A DNA stretch of 12,331 nucleotides from an uncultured Clostridia bacterium (GCA_947589635.1 CANQCC010000039.1:1-12331), one strand, 5' to 3'; positions 1 to 7,626 are shown, counted from the stretch's first letter. Program-made: numbers and translations. The notes: generated from the letters alone by a model not told the origin.

Positions 1-3000
1 TATAAGGCGCCGGAGACTATATCTCAACAGTATGTGCACCACGCCGGAAGCCAAGCCGGTCACGCGTCGCTTATTATCGGTTGGGATGATAGCATTCCAA
101 AGGATCTATTTTGGCCGGACAAGCCTGCGTCGGACGGGGCATGGATCGTCAAGAACAGTTGGGGCGCCGGCGGTGACGAGGGAGTAAACGGCACGCATTG
201 TTTTTATCTTTCCTATGAGGCATACATGACGGACAACCTTTTTGTCGTTGATATGGGATCAAGAGATGATTATCAAAACATCTATTATTATGACGGGTCT
301 GTAAGTGAGGACACTTCGCAATATTACGCCGACGCTTATGGCGCTATTTATGAAGCAAAGCTCACGACCGCAGGCGAGCAGGAGCAACTCACTGCCGTTT
401 CCTTTGGCATAAGGAACAATAAGGCGACGGTAGACATCAAGGTCTACAAATTGAGCGACGCGAATTTCGGCAATGTCAATGATGAGATCAACAAGCCGGA
501 TTCGGGCACTTTGATAGGGCATAAAGATAAAGTCTATTTTGAGGACGACGGCTTTTACACAGTCGATCTTGACGAGCCTATAAACCTAAAACAGGGCGAA
601 ATTTTCTCAATAGTTATCAGCGGGGAGGACGCAAAAGGCGGACGCTTAAATCCATATTTCGCACTCGACTATACTGACTCGCTCAACGATATGACTTATC
701 GCAAATATGAGGAAGAATGGACCAGTTTTAAAGGATATAAAAACACATATCCCGGCAGCGCGCCCGGGTCGTGCGTCAGACTTCGTGCAATAACGAATGT
801 CGTTAAAACCGCCGATACTTTTGATAATGACTTGCAAAATTCAAGGATCGAACTTTTGAGCAAACTTGCGTATTATGAGAAGGGCAAAACACATACGCCC
901 GAACTTACGGTGTATTTGGGCAATAGAATACTTCAAGAAGGCGAGGACTATGACGTCACATATCTTGACAATGCAAAGCCGGGAAAGGCAACGGTAAAAA
1001 TTGTCGGACGGGGATTTTATTACGGCGAGCGATCTACTACTTTTGAAATCGCAAAGCCAAAATATCCGCCGGGAATGATAAGCGGATATATTGAAGTTTA
1101 CAGTGACGCAATTCGTCTTAAAGACGTCCCTACTCCCGACGGTTGGAAGTGGAATGATGATTTGGTTCTTGATTCGGGATATTCCAACTGGGGATATCAA
1201 ATGAAGTATATCGGCGACGACGGAGATTGCTATCAGTATATCACGTGCAGCGTCAAGATTTTAAAAAACAATTTCTCAAGACCCGCTCAGTTGGACATAA
1301 CAGGCTCGACAGTTACGATCGAAGGCAAATATACATATATCGGTACGCAGATCGAGCCAAGCTTGCGAGTCGTCTGCAGAGGTCACGAATTAAAGTTGGG
1401 CAGCGATTATACTTTGCAATATCAAAACAACTCGGATGTCGGCATCGCAACTGTCTCTATAACGGGTAAGGGCGCATACACGGGGCAGATGACAAAAGCA
1501 TTTGAAATCAGAAAGGCAAGATGGCCGATCAACCGCCCAAAAAGCACGATCTATGTCGGCAAAGATATAAAAAACCTAAGTAACGTTAAACTGGATAGCC
1601 CCTGGTGGTCTTGGCAAGAACATCTTGACATCACAAGCGATCATTTTGAAGCCACAGCCGTTTATAACGGATCGGATATGTATAATTATGCAAATACAAA
1701 AATGGTCGTGACGATAATCCGTGAAAGCGAAACGGGACAAAAATACATCAATTTGATCACGGAGTTGAGGCTTGAACAGACAAATTTCGTGTATGACGGA
1801 CATCAAAAGATGCCGAGCGTCGTTGCGCGGGACGGGGAGACAATATTGTCACAAGGCAATGACTTTGAGGTGGAATATAAAAACAATAAAAACGCGGGGC
1901 AAGCGAGCGTTATCGTCAAAGGCAAAAACGGGTATATCGGTTCAAAAACGCTGTATTTTACAATAGCGAAAGCAGATATTGAAAATCTGAAAGTCGTACA
2001 GCGCGGGTGGACCTATGGCGAGCCCGCTCCTTCTCCCGCAATAGAAGGGCAAATCGAAGCGGCAAATGTGACTTATACCTATTCGGATGAGCAAGACGGC
2101 GTTTATTTGTCGGACAAGCCGACAAATGCAGGCGCTTATTGGATCAAAGCGTTAGTAGAGCAGTCGCAAAACTACAACTCCGCCGAGGCGAAGTCAACTT
2201 TTACCATTGCGAAAGCAAAAACTCCGCCGCATATGCCAAATTCCGAAATGACGATAGGCAGGAAAATCAAGACTTTGCAAGAAGTTGCGCTTGACGCTGC
2301 GGGGTGGCAGTGGGAATTTCCGCTCACAAAAATCGAGGCGGAAACGACCGAGGCGCGGGCAATATATTCCGACACAAAAAATTATGAAACCTATCGCGTC
2401 AAGATCACATTGACAAAAGAGGCTCCCAAGGATGTCTCTGAGTTGAGAGTGTATCTCAATGTCGAAATCTTTGTCTATGACGGCACGGAAAAAACCCCGA
2501 AGATCATTGCCGCAGACGAGAATGTGACGCTGACTTTGGGTACGGATTATGACGTCCGATACCAAAACAATAAATTTGCGGGACAGGGTGAGGCGATCGT
2601 TACATTCAAAAACGATTTTAGAGGCACAAAATATCTCGCTTTCACAATTTCGCAGGCGGAAAAACCGAGCGTGAACACGACTATCCATTGCGATAAAAAG
2701 GTCGCCAAGCTGTCCGAAATTTCTCTCCCGAACGGATTTGTTTGGGAAGATGAAAATTTGGAAATTACGGGGAGCACAATGACTGCAAAAGCCGTTTATA
2801 CAGGCGATGACGCAAGCAGCTACAAAACGACCGAACTTACCTTTGAAATTATAATCAATGAACAAGAACAGCAAGCTCCCCAAGAAACTCCGCCTGGAGA
2901 TCCGTCCATAGATCCGTCGGAAAATCAAGCGGACGATATATCGGATGATGAAAAACGCGAAAATTTGATTTGGCTGGCAGCGGTCATCCCCGCCGCGGTT

Positions 3001-3057
3001 TTGGCGGTCGCAGGATCGGCGGTCGCAATATTCATACGCAAGCGCAAAAAATTGTGA
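1..3057 (+). CDS. Papain-like (C1A) surface protease with lectin-like domain and composite repeats, 5'-truncated
   Basis: The reading frame is open from base 1, so the true start and the catalytic Cys half are off-window; 1018 residues are visible. GHASLIIGWDD (putative catalytic His at visible residue 21) and WIVKNSWG (Asn at residue 52) are the His and Asn motifs of family C1A. Residues about 75-265 match the pattern of the lectin-like domain that follows C1 proteases in many Clostridia. Then come four composite repeats (from about bases 847, 1288, 1747 and 2434). Each has a unit with a 'DYxVxYxNNxxxGxAxVxxxGxxxYxG' pattern followed by a module with a conserved W-x-W/V-W and a late Tyr. The third carries an extra MBG-like insert (about 1969-2214). 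An acidic/proline linker precedes a membrane helix (residues about 989-1012) ending RKRKKL, so the protein is membrane-tethered with no LPxTG sorting signal. Probable role: extracellular proteolysis and adhesion. Substrate is unknown. Confidence 0.85.
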   Translation, partial: YKAPETISQQYVHHAGSQAGHASLIIGWDDSIPKDLFWPDKPASDGAWIVKNSWGAGGDEGVNGTHCFYLSYEAYMTDNLFVVDMGSRDDYQNIYYYDGSVSEDTSQYYADAYGAIYEAKLTTAGEQEQLTAVSFGIRNNKATVDIKVYKLSDANFGNVNDEINKPDSGTLIGHKDKVYFEDDGFYTVDLDEPINLKQGEIFSIVISGEDAKGGRLNPYFALDYTDSLNDMTYRKYEEEWTSFKGYKNTYPGSAPGSCVRLRAITNVVKTADTFDNDLQNSRIELLSKLAYYEKGKTHTPELTVYLGNRILQEGEDYDVTYLDNAKPGKATVKIVGRGFYYGERSTTFEIAKPKYPPGMISGYIEVYSDAIRLKDVPTPDGWKWNDDLVLDSGYSNWGYQMKYIGDDGDCYQYITCSVKILKNNFSRPAQLDITGSTVTIEGKYTYIGTQIEPSLRVVCRGHELKLGSDYTLQYQNNSDVGIATVSITGKGAYTGQMTKAFEIRKARWPINRPKSTIYVGKDIKNLSNVKLDSPWWSWQEHLDITSDHFEATAVYNGSDMYNYANTKMVVTIIRESETGQKYINLITELRLEQTNFVYDGHQKMPSVVARDGETILSQGNDFEVEYKNNKNAGQASVIVKGKNGYIGSKTLYFTIAKADIENLKVVQRGWTYGEPAPSPAIEGQIEAANVTYTYSDEQDGVYLSDKPTNAGAYWIKALVEQSQNYNSAEAKSTFTIAKAKTPPHMPNSEMTIGRKIKTLQEVALDAAGWQWEFPLTKIEAETTEARAIYSDTKNYETYRVKITLTKEAPKDVSELRVYLNVEIFVYDGTEKTPKIIAADENVTLTLGTDYDVRYQNNKFAGQGEAIVTFKNDFRGTKYLAFTISQAEKPSVNTTIHCDKKVAKLSEISLPNGFVWEDENLEITGSTMTAKAVYTGDDASSYKTTELTFEIIINEQEQQAPQETPPGDPSIDPSENQADDISDDEKRENLIWLAAVIPAAVLAVAGSAVAIFIRKRKKL

Positions 3058-3254
3058 GGAAAATAAAAAAAACAACCACATAATGGTGATACTCCGATTT
3101 GACGTATTACAAAACGGGTCGGAGTTCTCGCGCGTGTCAAAACGCCGCGACGCGGTCAAGACTTGATTTTTCCGAGATGTCGAAAAATGACGGATTTTGC
3201 GGGAGGGAGCGGCGGCAAACGGAAAAATTTTTCATATGCTCGGATGGCGATATG

Positions 3255-3270
3255 TGCAATACACATTGCA
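3255..3270. repeat. Perfect inverted repeat TGCAAT-ACAC-ATTGCA
   Basis: Two 6-bp arms with a 4-nt centre. It is followed directly by two tandem copies of TGCGGGC (3271-3284). The size suits a small operator or hairpin, but no gene starts nearby, so function is unknown. Confidence 0.35.
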
Positions 3271-3405
3271 TGCGGGCTGCGGGCGTCGATTCGAAATATT
3301 CGTTTAGAATGTCGGAGAATTGCGATTTTTGAGAAAATTTTCGAAAAGCGAGAAAACTGTCTATGACATTTTTCGCAGTTAGCGGGGCAGGTAAAGCGCA
3401 CGGTT

Positions 3406-3667
3406 GCGCATATGTAGAGGTGCGACGGGGTATTGTTTGAGCATATGTGGATATTGGAGCGGGCGCATGCTTGGAGAAAAGTGGGGGAAAGGGTAATATA
3501 TGCGCATATGAGAGAGTGCGGCGAGGGCGAAAACGAGCAAATGAGAATAGTTTTTAAAGCGAAAAAGGGGTGAGCGGCGCTTCAATATGGCTGGTAACGC
3601 ATATGAGGACTCCCGATATGCAAAATAGTTCATATGAGGACTCCCGATATTCAAAGGAGCACAAATG
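3406..3667. repeat. Degenerate phased repeat array built on C(A/T)ATG, period about 31.6 bp
   Basis: CATATG occurs at 3409, 3442, 3505, 3600 and 3631, and the near-copy CAAATG at 3538 and 3662. The steps between successive sites are 33, 63, 33, 62, 31 and 31 bp, that is 1, 2, 1, 2, 1 and 1 units of about 31.6 bp. Most copies are preceded by GCG or GAG and followed by AGAG- or AGGA-like purines. The two missing phases carry only weak similarity. The period is close to three turns of B-DNA. There is no conserved long repeat with unique spacers, so this is not a CRISPR array. It could be a regulator-binding array or a decayed tandem repeat. Confidence 0.6.
3600..3650. repeat. Perfect 20-bp direct repeat with 11-bp spacer
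   Basis: CATATGAGGACTCCCGATAT occurs at 3600-3619 and again at 3631-3650; after one mismatch, CAAA also follows both copies. This is the best-conserved pair in the phased array and suggests a recent duplication of one unit. The CTCC within the second copy could pair with the GGAG of the AAAGGAG at 3653-3659. Confidence 0.8.
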
Positions 3668-3723
3668 AGAGTAGTATTTTGATACGATACAGAGGGCGGG
3701 AATATCAAGCGCAAAAGTTGAGG

Positions 3724-3745
3724 TCAAAAACAAAATTGTTTTTGA
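3724..3745. promoter_or_regulatory. Perfect 10-bp-arm dyad (TCAAAAACAA / TTGTTTTTGA)
   Basis: The arms at 3724-3733 and 3736-3745 are exact inverted repeats around a central AA. The dyad lies about 40 bp upstream of the -35 box of the M60 gene promoter. As DNA it has the size of a homodimeric regulator site. As RNA it would form a weak A/U hairpin with too small a loop, so an operator is the better guess. No regulator can be named. Confidence 0.4.
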
Positions 3746-3748
3746 AGT

Positions 3749-3773
3749 GCAAAAATTTTCCGCAAAAATTTTC
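3749..3773. promoter_or_regulatory. Tandem A-tract pair upstream of the promoter (UP-element-like or curved DNA)
   Basis: GCAAAAATTTTC is repeated exactly at 3749-3760 and 3762-3773 (13-bp step). It ends 12 bp before the -35 box. A/T tracts at this distance can bend DNA or contact the alpha subunit of RNA polymerase. That role is inferred from position and composition only. Confidence 0.4.
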
Positions 3774-3785
3774 ATTGTTTCGCTA

Positions 3786-3814
3786 TTGAAAAATCGTCCC
3801 GCGCTTGATATACT
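3786..3814 (+). promoter_or_regulatory. Sigma-A type promoter for the M60-like protease gene
   Basis: The -35 box TTGAAA (3786-3791) and -10 box TATACT (3809-3814) are separated by exactly 17 bp; each differs from consensus (TTGACA, TATAAT) by one base. Transcription would start near 3820-3822, leaving a leader of about 25 nt to the ATG at 3847 or about 53 nt to the ATG at 3874. The dyad and A-tracts just upstream suggest that it is regulated. Confidence 0.7.
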
Positions 3815-3862
3815 TTGTACAATAATATGACAAAGGCGGCGGGCGTATGCGCATCGGCTTTT

Positions 3863-3868
3863 GGGGAG
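3863..3868 (+). promoter_or_regulatory. Shine-Dalgarno GGGGAG favouring the start at 3874
   Basis: GGGGAG lies 5 nt before the ATG at 3874. The alternative in-frame ATG at 3847 has only AAAGG (3832-3836, 10 nt away) or GGCGG (3835-3839, 7 nt away). This tips the choice to 3874, which also gives a more typical signal peptide. Confidence 0.45.
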
Positions 3869-3873
3869 TGGAT

Positions 3874-6800
3874 ATGGCTAAGGCGAAAGGCAACTTCATA
3901 AAGTATGTGACGGCGGCGGCGATTTTCGTGCTCGCGTTTACTTTGAGTTTTGCGCTTTTGAACGCGGGAAATACGGCGAGCGCGCAGACGGAGGGGAACG
4001 ACGCGTATTGGAGCAAGACCAACCGCCCGATATTTTACGGCGCCACGAGGATAACGCTCGCCAAAAACGCTATAGACAGCTTTGACATAAAGGACAGCCG
4101 CTTCCGCCTGTTCGCCAAGGATTTCGAGGACGGAGACCTTGAAAATGCGATAAAATGCACGGGGCAGGACGACGTGGACCCGTCTGTTCCCGGAGAATAC
4201 AAACTGAATTACAGCGTGACGGACAGCCACTTCAACAAGACGGAGCTTGAGGTCGTCGTCGAAGTCACCGAGGACGAGGACAACCTTATAGACGTCGTGC
4301 GCACTATGTATCTCATTCCCAACGACTGGAATATGACCGTCGCGGGCTTTTCGCGCTGTAACGGCGGGGACAGGCAGATCCTCGGCATATATCTGCCGGA
4401 CGGCGCGTCCTTCGAGATGAAGGTATTGAGTGCGGCGGAGGAGCTCAGACAGAAGTGCAACATAAGCGGACTCACCGTCGCCATGCTCAACGACGACGCG
4501 CGCAGGGAGACCGCGGTGACAGTGCCCGTGACTCCGTCCCAAGAGGCGCAGACGAGCGACGGATTTGTGCGCGTGACGAACGACTATAAGGATGACAACC
4601 ACACAAACGACAGCTATGCGGGCAACTATGCGAGCGTGCCGTTTTTGTCCTCTAATAAGCTGCTTAGGGGTGTAAATGTCAATACGACGTTCAAATTCGA
4701 GATACGATACAAGGCGGACGAGGCGCACAAGCTGAATTATTATCACTATGGCGACCGCGGCGGCGGCGAGCAGGGAGAGGAGAGCTTTACAAGCGAGTGG
4801 TACGCTTCGGGCGACAGCCACGGCGTGCTTGAAAACGAGGTCCTGACGGTGCTCGTGCCCAAAGAGGATATGCCTAAGCTGCACAGCAACGAAGGCGGAT
4901 TTGTCTTTGAAAATATAGACGCGTTTTTAAGCTACTATCAAAACGTCGTGGATAGAATGGACAAAATAATCGGGCTTGATTTTAATCCCAAAAAGCCTAC
5001 GGATCAGAATTTGCGCGCAAAATACATCGTCAAGGCAAACGCGCACGGCGCGGGAGCGGCGTACTATGCGGGCAACCACGTAGGCATAAACAGCAAAGTG
5101 GCGGACGAAAGATATCCAAACGGACTACGCGGGCAGATGTACGCGTTTTTCCAGATGAACTGGGGCGGGCTGCACGAGATAGCGCACGGCTATCAAGGCG
5201 GGCTCGGCGGCGGAAGTATGGGCTTGGGCGAGGTGTCCAACAACATTTTGGGATATTACATTCAATGCGACCAATCGCTTTATACATATCGCGGAAACAT
5301 CTGGCTTGGCGATATACACAACAAAGCCAATGAGGAAAAACAGAACAGATTCCGTCTGAACGCGGAAGATCCGCAGGGGCTTCTGGATATCAAGGACGCA
5401 AACGACGCGGTGGTGGTAAAGCTGTACTTCCTCGTCAACCTGTTTGAGGCTTTCGAGGGCGAGGACACCTACGCCAAGTTGTTCAGCCTGTACCGCGAGG
5501 AGAGAGCGGAAGGCAAAAACTCCAATCAGCAGGACTTTTATGTGCACTTCTTCGCCAAGGAGTATGACGCCAACGTCGCGCCCTACTTCGAGCAGTGGGG
5601 AGTGCCCATATCGCAAGACGTCATGGAGGAAGTGTACAAGGCGGGCAGGGCGTACTCCATCCTCGGCGACACGGCGGGCGAATACGCCGAGCAAATAATA
5701 GAGGGCGAGGGCAAGCAACAGCTCTACGGACTTGTCGAAAACGCCGAACTTGAAAAATACGGAGTCAAAGGCTCGTTGACGGTCGCCGTCGACGGCGCGT
5801 TGACAGACGGAAGGACGTTTTTGCTCACTCGCGGAGACGTCGCCGTGGCGCAAGCCACGTCGTCGGTGAGCGAAGTCAAGTTTGAAAACGTCGCGGCGGG
5901 GACGTACATGTTGCGCGCGCCCGTCATAGACGGCTACACGGCGACGATGCCCATCGTCACGGTGGAACAGGGCGGCTCGCGCGCGACCGTCACCTACACA
6001 AAACAGAGCGCAAGTTACCATAGCGTGCGACTTTACGTCGCGGGGATACGCGGCACGCTCGGCTGGTCTCTCACGCTCACTTCGCCCACCGAAGGGACGA
6101 TAGACCTCGGCGCGGCAGAACTTGGCAATCGCGACGCAAATTGGCAGGCGCGCCCAAACGACGTATACATCTCGGCGACAATAAAGGACGCGAGCGGCAA
6201 GGATATATATTCGCATATTGTCAAGGGCGACAATTATTTTGTGCTGAGAAACGAGTCCTACGGCGCGATAAAGTTGGGCGAGGGCTACACGGTGGAAATT
6301 TACACTCACAAGCCGCAACTCGTGACGGTGAGGTCGCTCGTCAAGCTGAACGACAAGGGAGAACCGACCGTCATGGACGGCTTCACAAGCGATTTGAGCG
6401 AGGTGGAAACTACGCTTGTATACACCGTCACCTCCGACGGACTTGTGCCGTCATTCAAGGACGACTTCGACTTGAAGGACGAGCTTTACGGCGCGATAAG
6501 GGACGTTTGCTTGCAAAACGTCGAGGACCTCGCAAATTATTTCGAGGAGAACGCAGGTGTGCTGACAACAAAATATCTCGATCGCTCCAAAAAGGACGAG
6601 TTTGAAATGTGGTACGCCAAGATGAGCGATGAGGACAGACAGGCGTATAGGCAGATACACGAAGCCATTCTCAGGGGCGGAGTGCCTTCGCTGTCCGTCA
6701 AAGAGAGCGAAGTTACCGTGAAAAACGCGGCGGAGATAGACTGGAACGCCATCTTTGAGGCCGTGGACGCGGAGGACGGCGCCATCGCGCTTAATGCCGA

Positions 6801-7077
6801 GCGCATAGAGCTTATTTTTGACGGCAGCCTTGCCAACAAGGGCAGCTACAGGGTTGGAGTGTGCGCCTTTGACAGCGACGGCAACGCGTCCGCGCCCGTA
6901 TACTTCACGCTTAACATACTTGAAGGGAGCAAGGGGCTTGGAGACGGAGAAGGGCTTCCCGTGCTGGGAATAGCGCTTATCGCGGTCGTATCGGCGATAG
7001 TCGTCGCAGGGGCGATAATCGTGGCGCTGTTTGCGGTGAAAAGCAAAAAGCAAAAAAAGACGCCGCATGAGTTTTGA
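3874..7077 (+). CDS. M60-like (enhancin-type) zinc metalloprotease, secreted and membrane-anchored
   Basis: 1067 residues from ATG 3874; an in-frame ATG at 3847 would add nine. An N-terminal signal peptide (Lys-rich start, hydrophobic core, NTASA-Q cleavage site near residue 37) precedes a DUF5011/cadherin-like Ig domain (about 50-140). The catalytic region (about 142-592) holds HEIAH at 434-438 and Glu453, fitting the M60/gluzincin motif HEXXH-x(8-28)-E with a 14-residue gap. After it come a small beta-rich domain (from about 632), a region resembling the mucin/carbohydrate-binding module of enhancins (about 714-817), a second Ig-like domain (about 937-1017) and a membrane helix (about 1030-1055) with a Lys-rich tail. 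M60-like enzymes of commensals and pathogens cleave mucin-type glycoproteins; that substrate is inferred here. It has its own promoter and sits beside another anchored protease. The catalytic residues look intact. Confidence 0.88.
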   Translation: MAKAKGNFIKYVTAAAIFVLAFTLSFALLNAGNTASAQTEGNDAYWSKTNRPIFYGATRITLAKNAIDSFDIKDSRFRLFAKDFEDGDLENAIKCTGQDDVDPSVPGEYKLNYSVTDSHFNKTELEVVVEVTEDEDNLIDVVRTMYLIPNDWNMTVAGFSRCNGGDRQILGIYLPDGASFEMKVLSAAEELRQKCNISGLTVAMLNDDARRETAVTVPVTPSQEAQTSDGFVRVTNDYKDDNHTNDSYAGNYASVPFLSSNKLLRGVNVNTTFKFEIRYKADEAHKLNYYHYGDRGGGEQGEESFTSEWYASGDSHGVLENEVLTVLVPKEDMPKLHSNEGGFVFENIDAFLSYYQNVVDRMDKIIGLDFNPKKPTDQNLRAKYIVKANAHGAGAAYYAGNHVGINSKVADERYPNGLRGQMYAFFQMNWGGLHEIAHGYQGGLGGGSMGLGEVSNNILGYYIQCDQSLYTYRGNIWLGDIHNKANEEKQNRFRLNAEDPQGLLDIKDANDAVVVKLYFLVNLFEAFEGEDTYAKLFSLYREERAEGKNSNQQDFYVHFFAKEYDANVAPYFEQWGVPISQDVMEEVYKAGRAYSILGDTAGEYAEQIIEGEGKQQLYGLVENAELEKYGVKGSLTVAVDGALTDGRTFLLTRGDVAVAQATSSVSEVKFENVAAGTYMLRAPVIDGYTATMPIVTVEQGGSRATVTYTKQSASYHSVRLYVAGIRGTLGWSLTLTSPTEGTIDLGAAELGNRDANWQARPNDVYISATIKDASGKDIYSHIVKGDNYFVLRNESYGAIKLGEGYTVEIYTHKPQLVTVRSLVKLNDKGEPTVMDGFTSDLSEVETTLVYTVTSDGLVPSFKDDFDLKDELYGAIRDVCLQNVEDLANYFEENAGVLTTKYLDRSKKDEFEMWYAKMSDEDRQAYRQIHEAILRGGVPSLSVKESEVTVKNAAEIDWNAIFEAVDAEDGAIALNAERIELIFDGSLANKGSYRVGVCAFDSDGNASAPVYFTLNILEGSKGLGDGEGLPVLGIALIAVVSAIVVAGAIIVALFAVKSKKQKKTPHEF

Positions 7078-7113
7078 TTTGCGCGCGCGGGAATAATAAA
7101 TGTAAATAATAAG

Positions 7114-7142
7114 TTGCCATATTTTATGCTATGTGCTAAAAT
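7114..7142 (+). promoter_or_regulatory. Extended -10 promoter for the wHTH-wHTH-uvrB-uvrA operon
   Basis: TTGCCA (7114-7119), a 17-bp spacer and TAAAAT (7137-7142), with the extended -10 dinucleotide TG at 7134-7135. The predicted RNA start near 7149 leaves a leader of only about 15 nt, just containing the ribosome site. The 86-bp gap holds no GAAC-N4-GTTC LexA-type box, so no SOS control is visible at this promoter. Confidence 0.65.
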
Positions 7143-7163
7143 TTTTACTTGAAGGAGAGGAAT

Positions 7164-7607
7164 ATGCTTGCGCTTGAGGCAAAAACCGTATACGACATCC
7201 TCTGCGCGCTTACGGGCGACACGGAGGTGTACAAGATAATCGACGCCGACGAAGTCATCGAAAAACTTCCCGCCGAGGTCAGACTGAGCAAAATTCAGTT
7301 GTCTCAGATAATCCGCGACCTCAAGGACAGGGAGTACATCGACGTCAAATACTTTACGCCCGACGAATACTGCCTGCAGATCGTAAGGCGGGTGGAAGTG
7401 CCCGCGCAGCAAGTTCAACAGGCTGCGCCCGCGGCGGCCGTCAAGGAGCAGCGCGTCCCCTACGGAGAGAAAAAGCAAAAAGAGGAAGCCAAGGCTCCGG
7501 CGGTAAGAAAGGGAGCGGTGTTTCTCATGGCGTTTTTGGGCTCCCTTCTGGGCAGCGCGATAATCGCCGCTGTGGCAGTGATACTTATAAAATTCGTACT
7601 TAAATAA
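7164..7607 (+). CDS. Small membrane-anchored protein with winged-helix-like N-terminus (paralogue A)
   Basis: 147 residues; not recognised as a named family. ATG 7164 is chosen over the TTG at 7149 because GAAGGAGAGG (7151-7160) is an excellent ribosome site ahead of it. Residues about 1-76 look like a winged helix: helix 1 (K7-L16), helix 2 (D27-L35), a recognition-type helix (L41-R56) and a strand/turn/strand wing (Y58-R76). A Gln/Ala/Pro then Lys/Glu-rich linker (about 78-112) leads to one hydrophobic helix (about 115-145) ending in FVLK. It should be membrane-tethered with the wHTH part in the cytosol, although topology is inferred. It is the first gene behind the operon promoter. It may be a membrane-bound DNA-binding or protein-interaction factor. 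Residues 7-61 align without gaps to the next gene product. Confidence 0.75.
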   Translation: MLALEAKTVYDILCALTGDTEVYKIIDADEVIEKLPAEVRLSKIQLSQIIRDLKDREYIDVKYFTPDEYCLQIVRRVEVPAQQVQQAAPAAAVKEQRVPYGEKKQKEEAKAPAVRKGAVFLMAFLGSLLGSAIIAAVAVILIKFVLK

Positions 7608-7626
7608 GCGCGGATAAGAGGAAGAT

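Larger units (their letters stand above)
3058..3846. other. Long intergenic region without a convincing gene
   Basis: No frame here has family-like sequence or a good start with a ribosome site. The stretch begins with an A-rich segment right after the upstream stop. It contains a 7-bp inverted repeat ACTCCGA/TCGGAGT (3091-3097 and 3119-3125) with a large loop and no T-run, and a weak TCAAG-A-CTTGA followed by five T (3156-3171); neither is a clear terminator. Further on are a 6-bp dyad (3255-3270), a palindromic A-tract (3333-3342), a degenerate phased repeat array (about 3406-3667), a 10-bp-arm dyad (3724-3745), a tandem A-tract pair (3749-3773) and the promoter of the M60 gene. It is best read as a regulatory or decayed region. 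Confidence 0.7.

Noticed and set aside
2194..3159. Minus-strand open frame of 321 codons opposite the end of the C1A protease gene
   Set aside because: It is Cys/Arg/Phe-rich without domains and overlaps the conserved repeat and membrane-anchor coding sequence.
3091..3171. Possible rho-independent terminator after the C1A protease gene
   Set aside because: The 7-bp stem at 3091-3125 has a 21-nt loop and no T-run; TCAAG-A-CTTGA before TTTTT at 3156-3171 is too short and weak to call.
3376..3389. 14-base identity (CAGTTAGCGGGGCA) with the uvrB-uvrA junction at 9986-9999
   Set aside because: A single 14-base match is not surprising for a 12-kb window, and the flanks do not match.
3600..3650. 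Possible small CRISPR array
   Set aside because: There are only two exact copies with an 11-bp gap, the other units are degenerate, and no cas genes are present.
3634..3789. 51-codon open frame from an ATG inside the 20-bp repeat
   Set aside because: There is no ribosome site, it runs through the dyad, the A-tracts and part of the promoter, and it looks like translated regulatory DNA.
5125..6318. Minus-strand open frame opposite the M60 gene (397 codons); the same for 3772-4884
   Set aside because: Both lie mainly opposite an intact, domain-rich + strand gene and have no recognisable domains.
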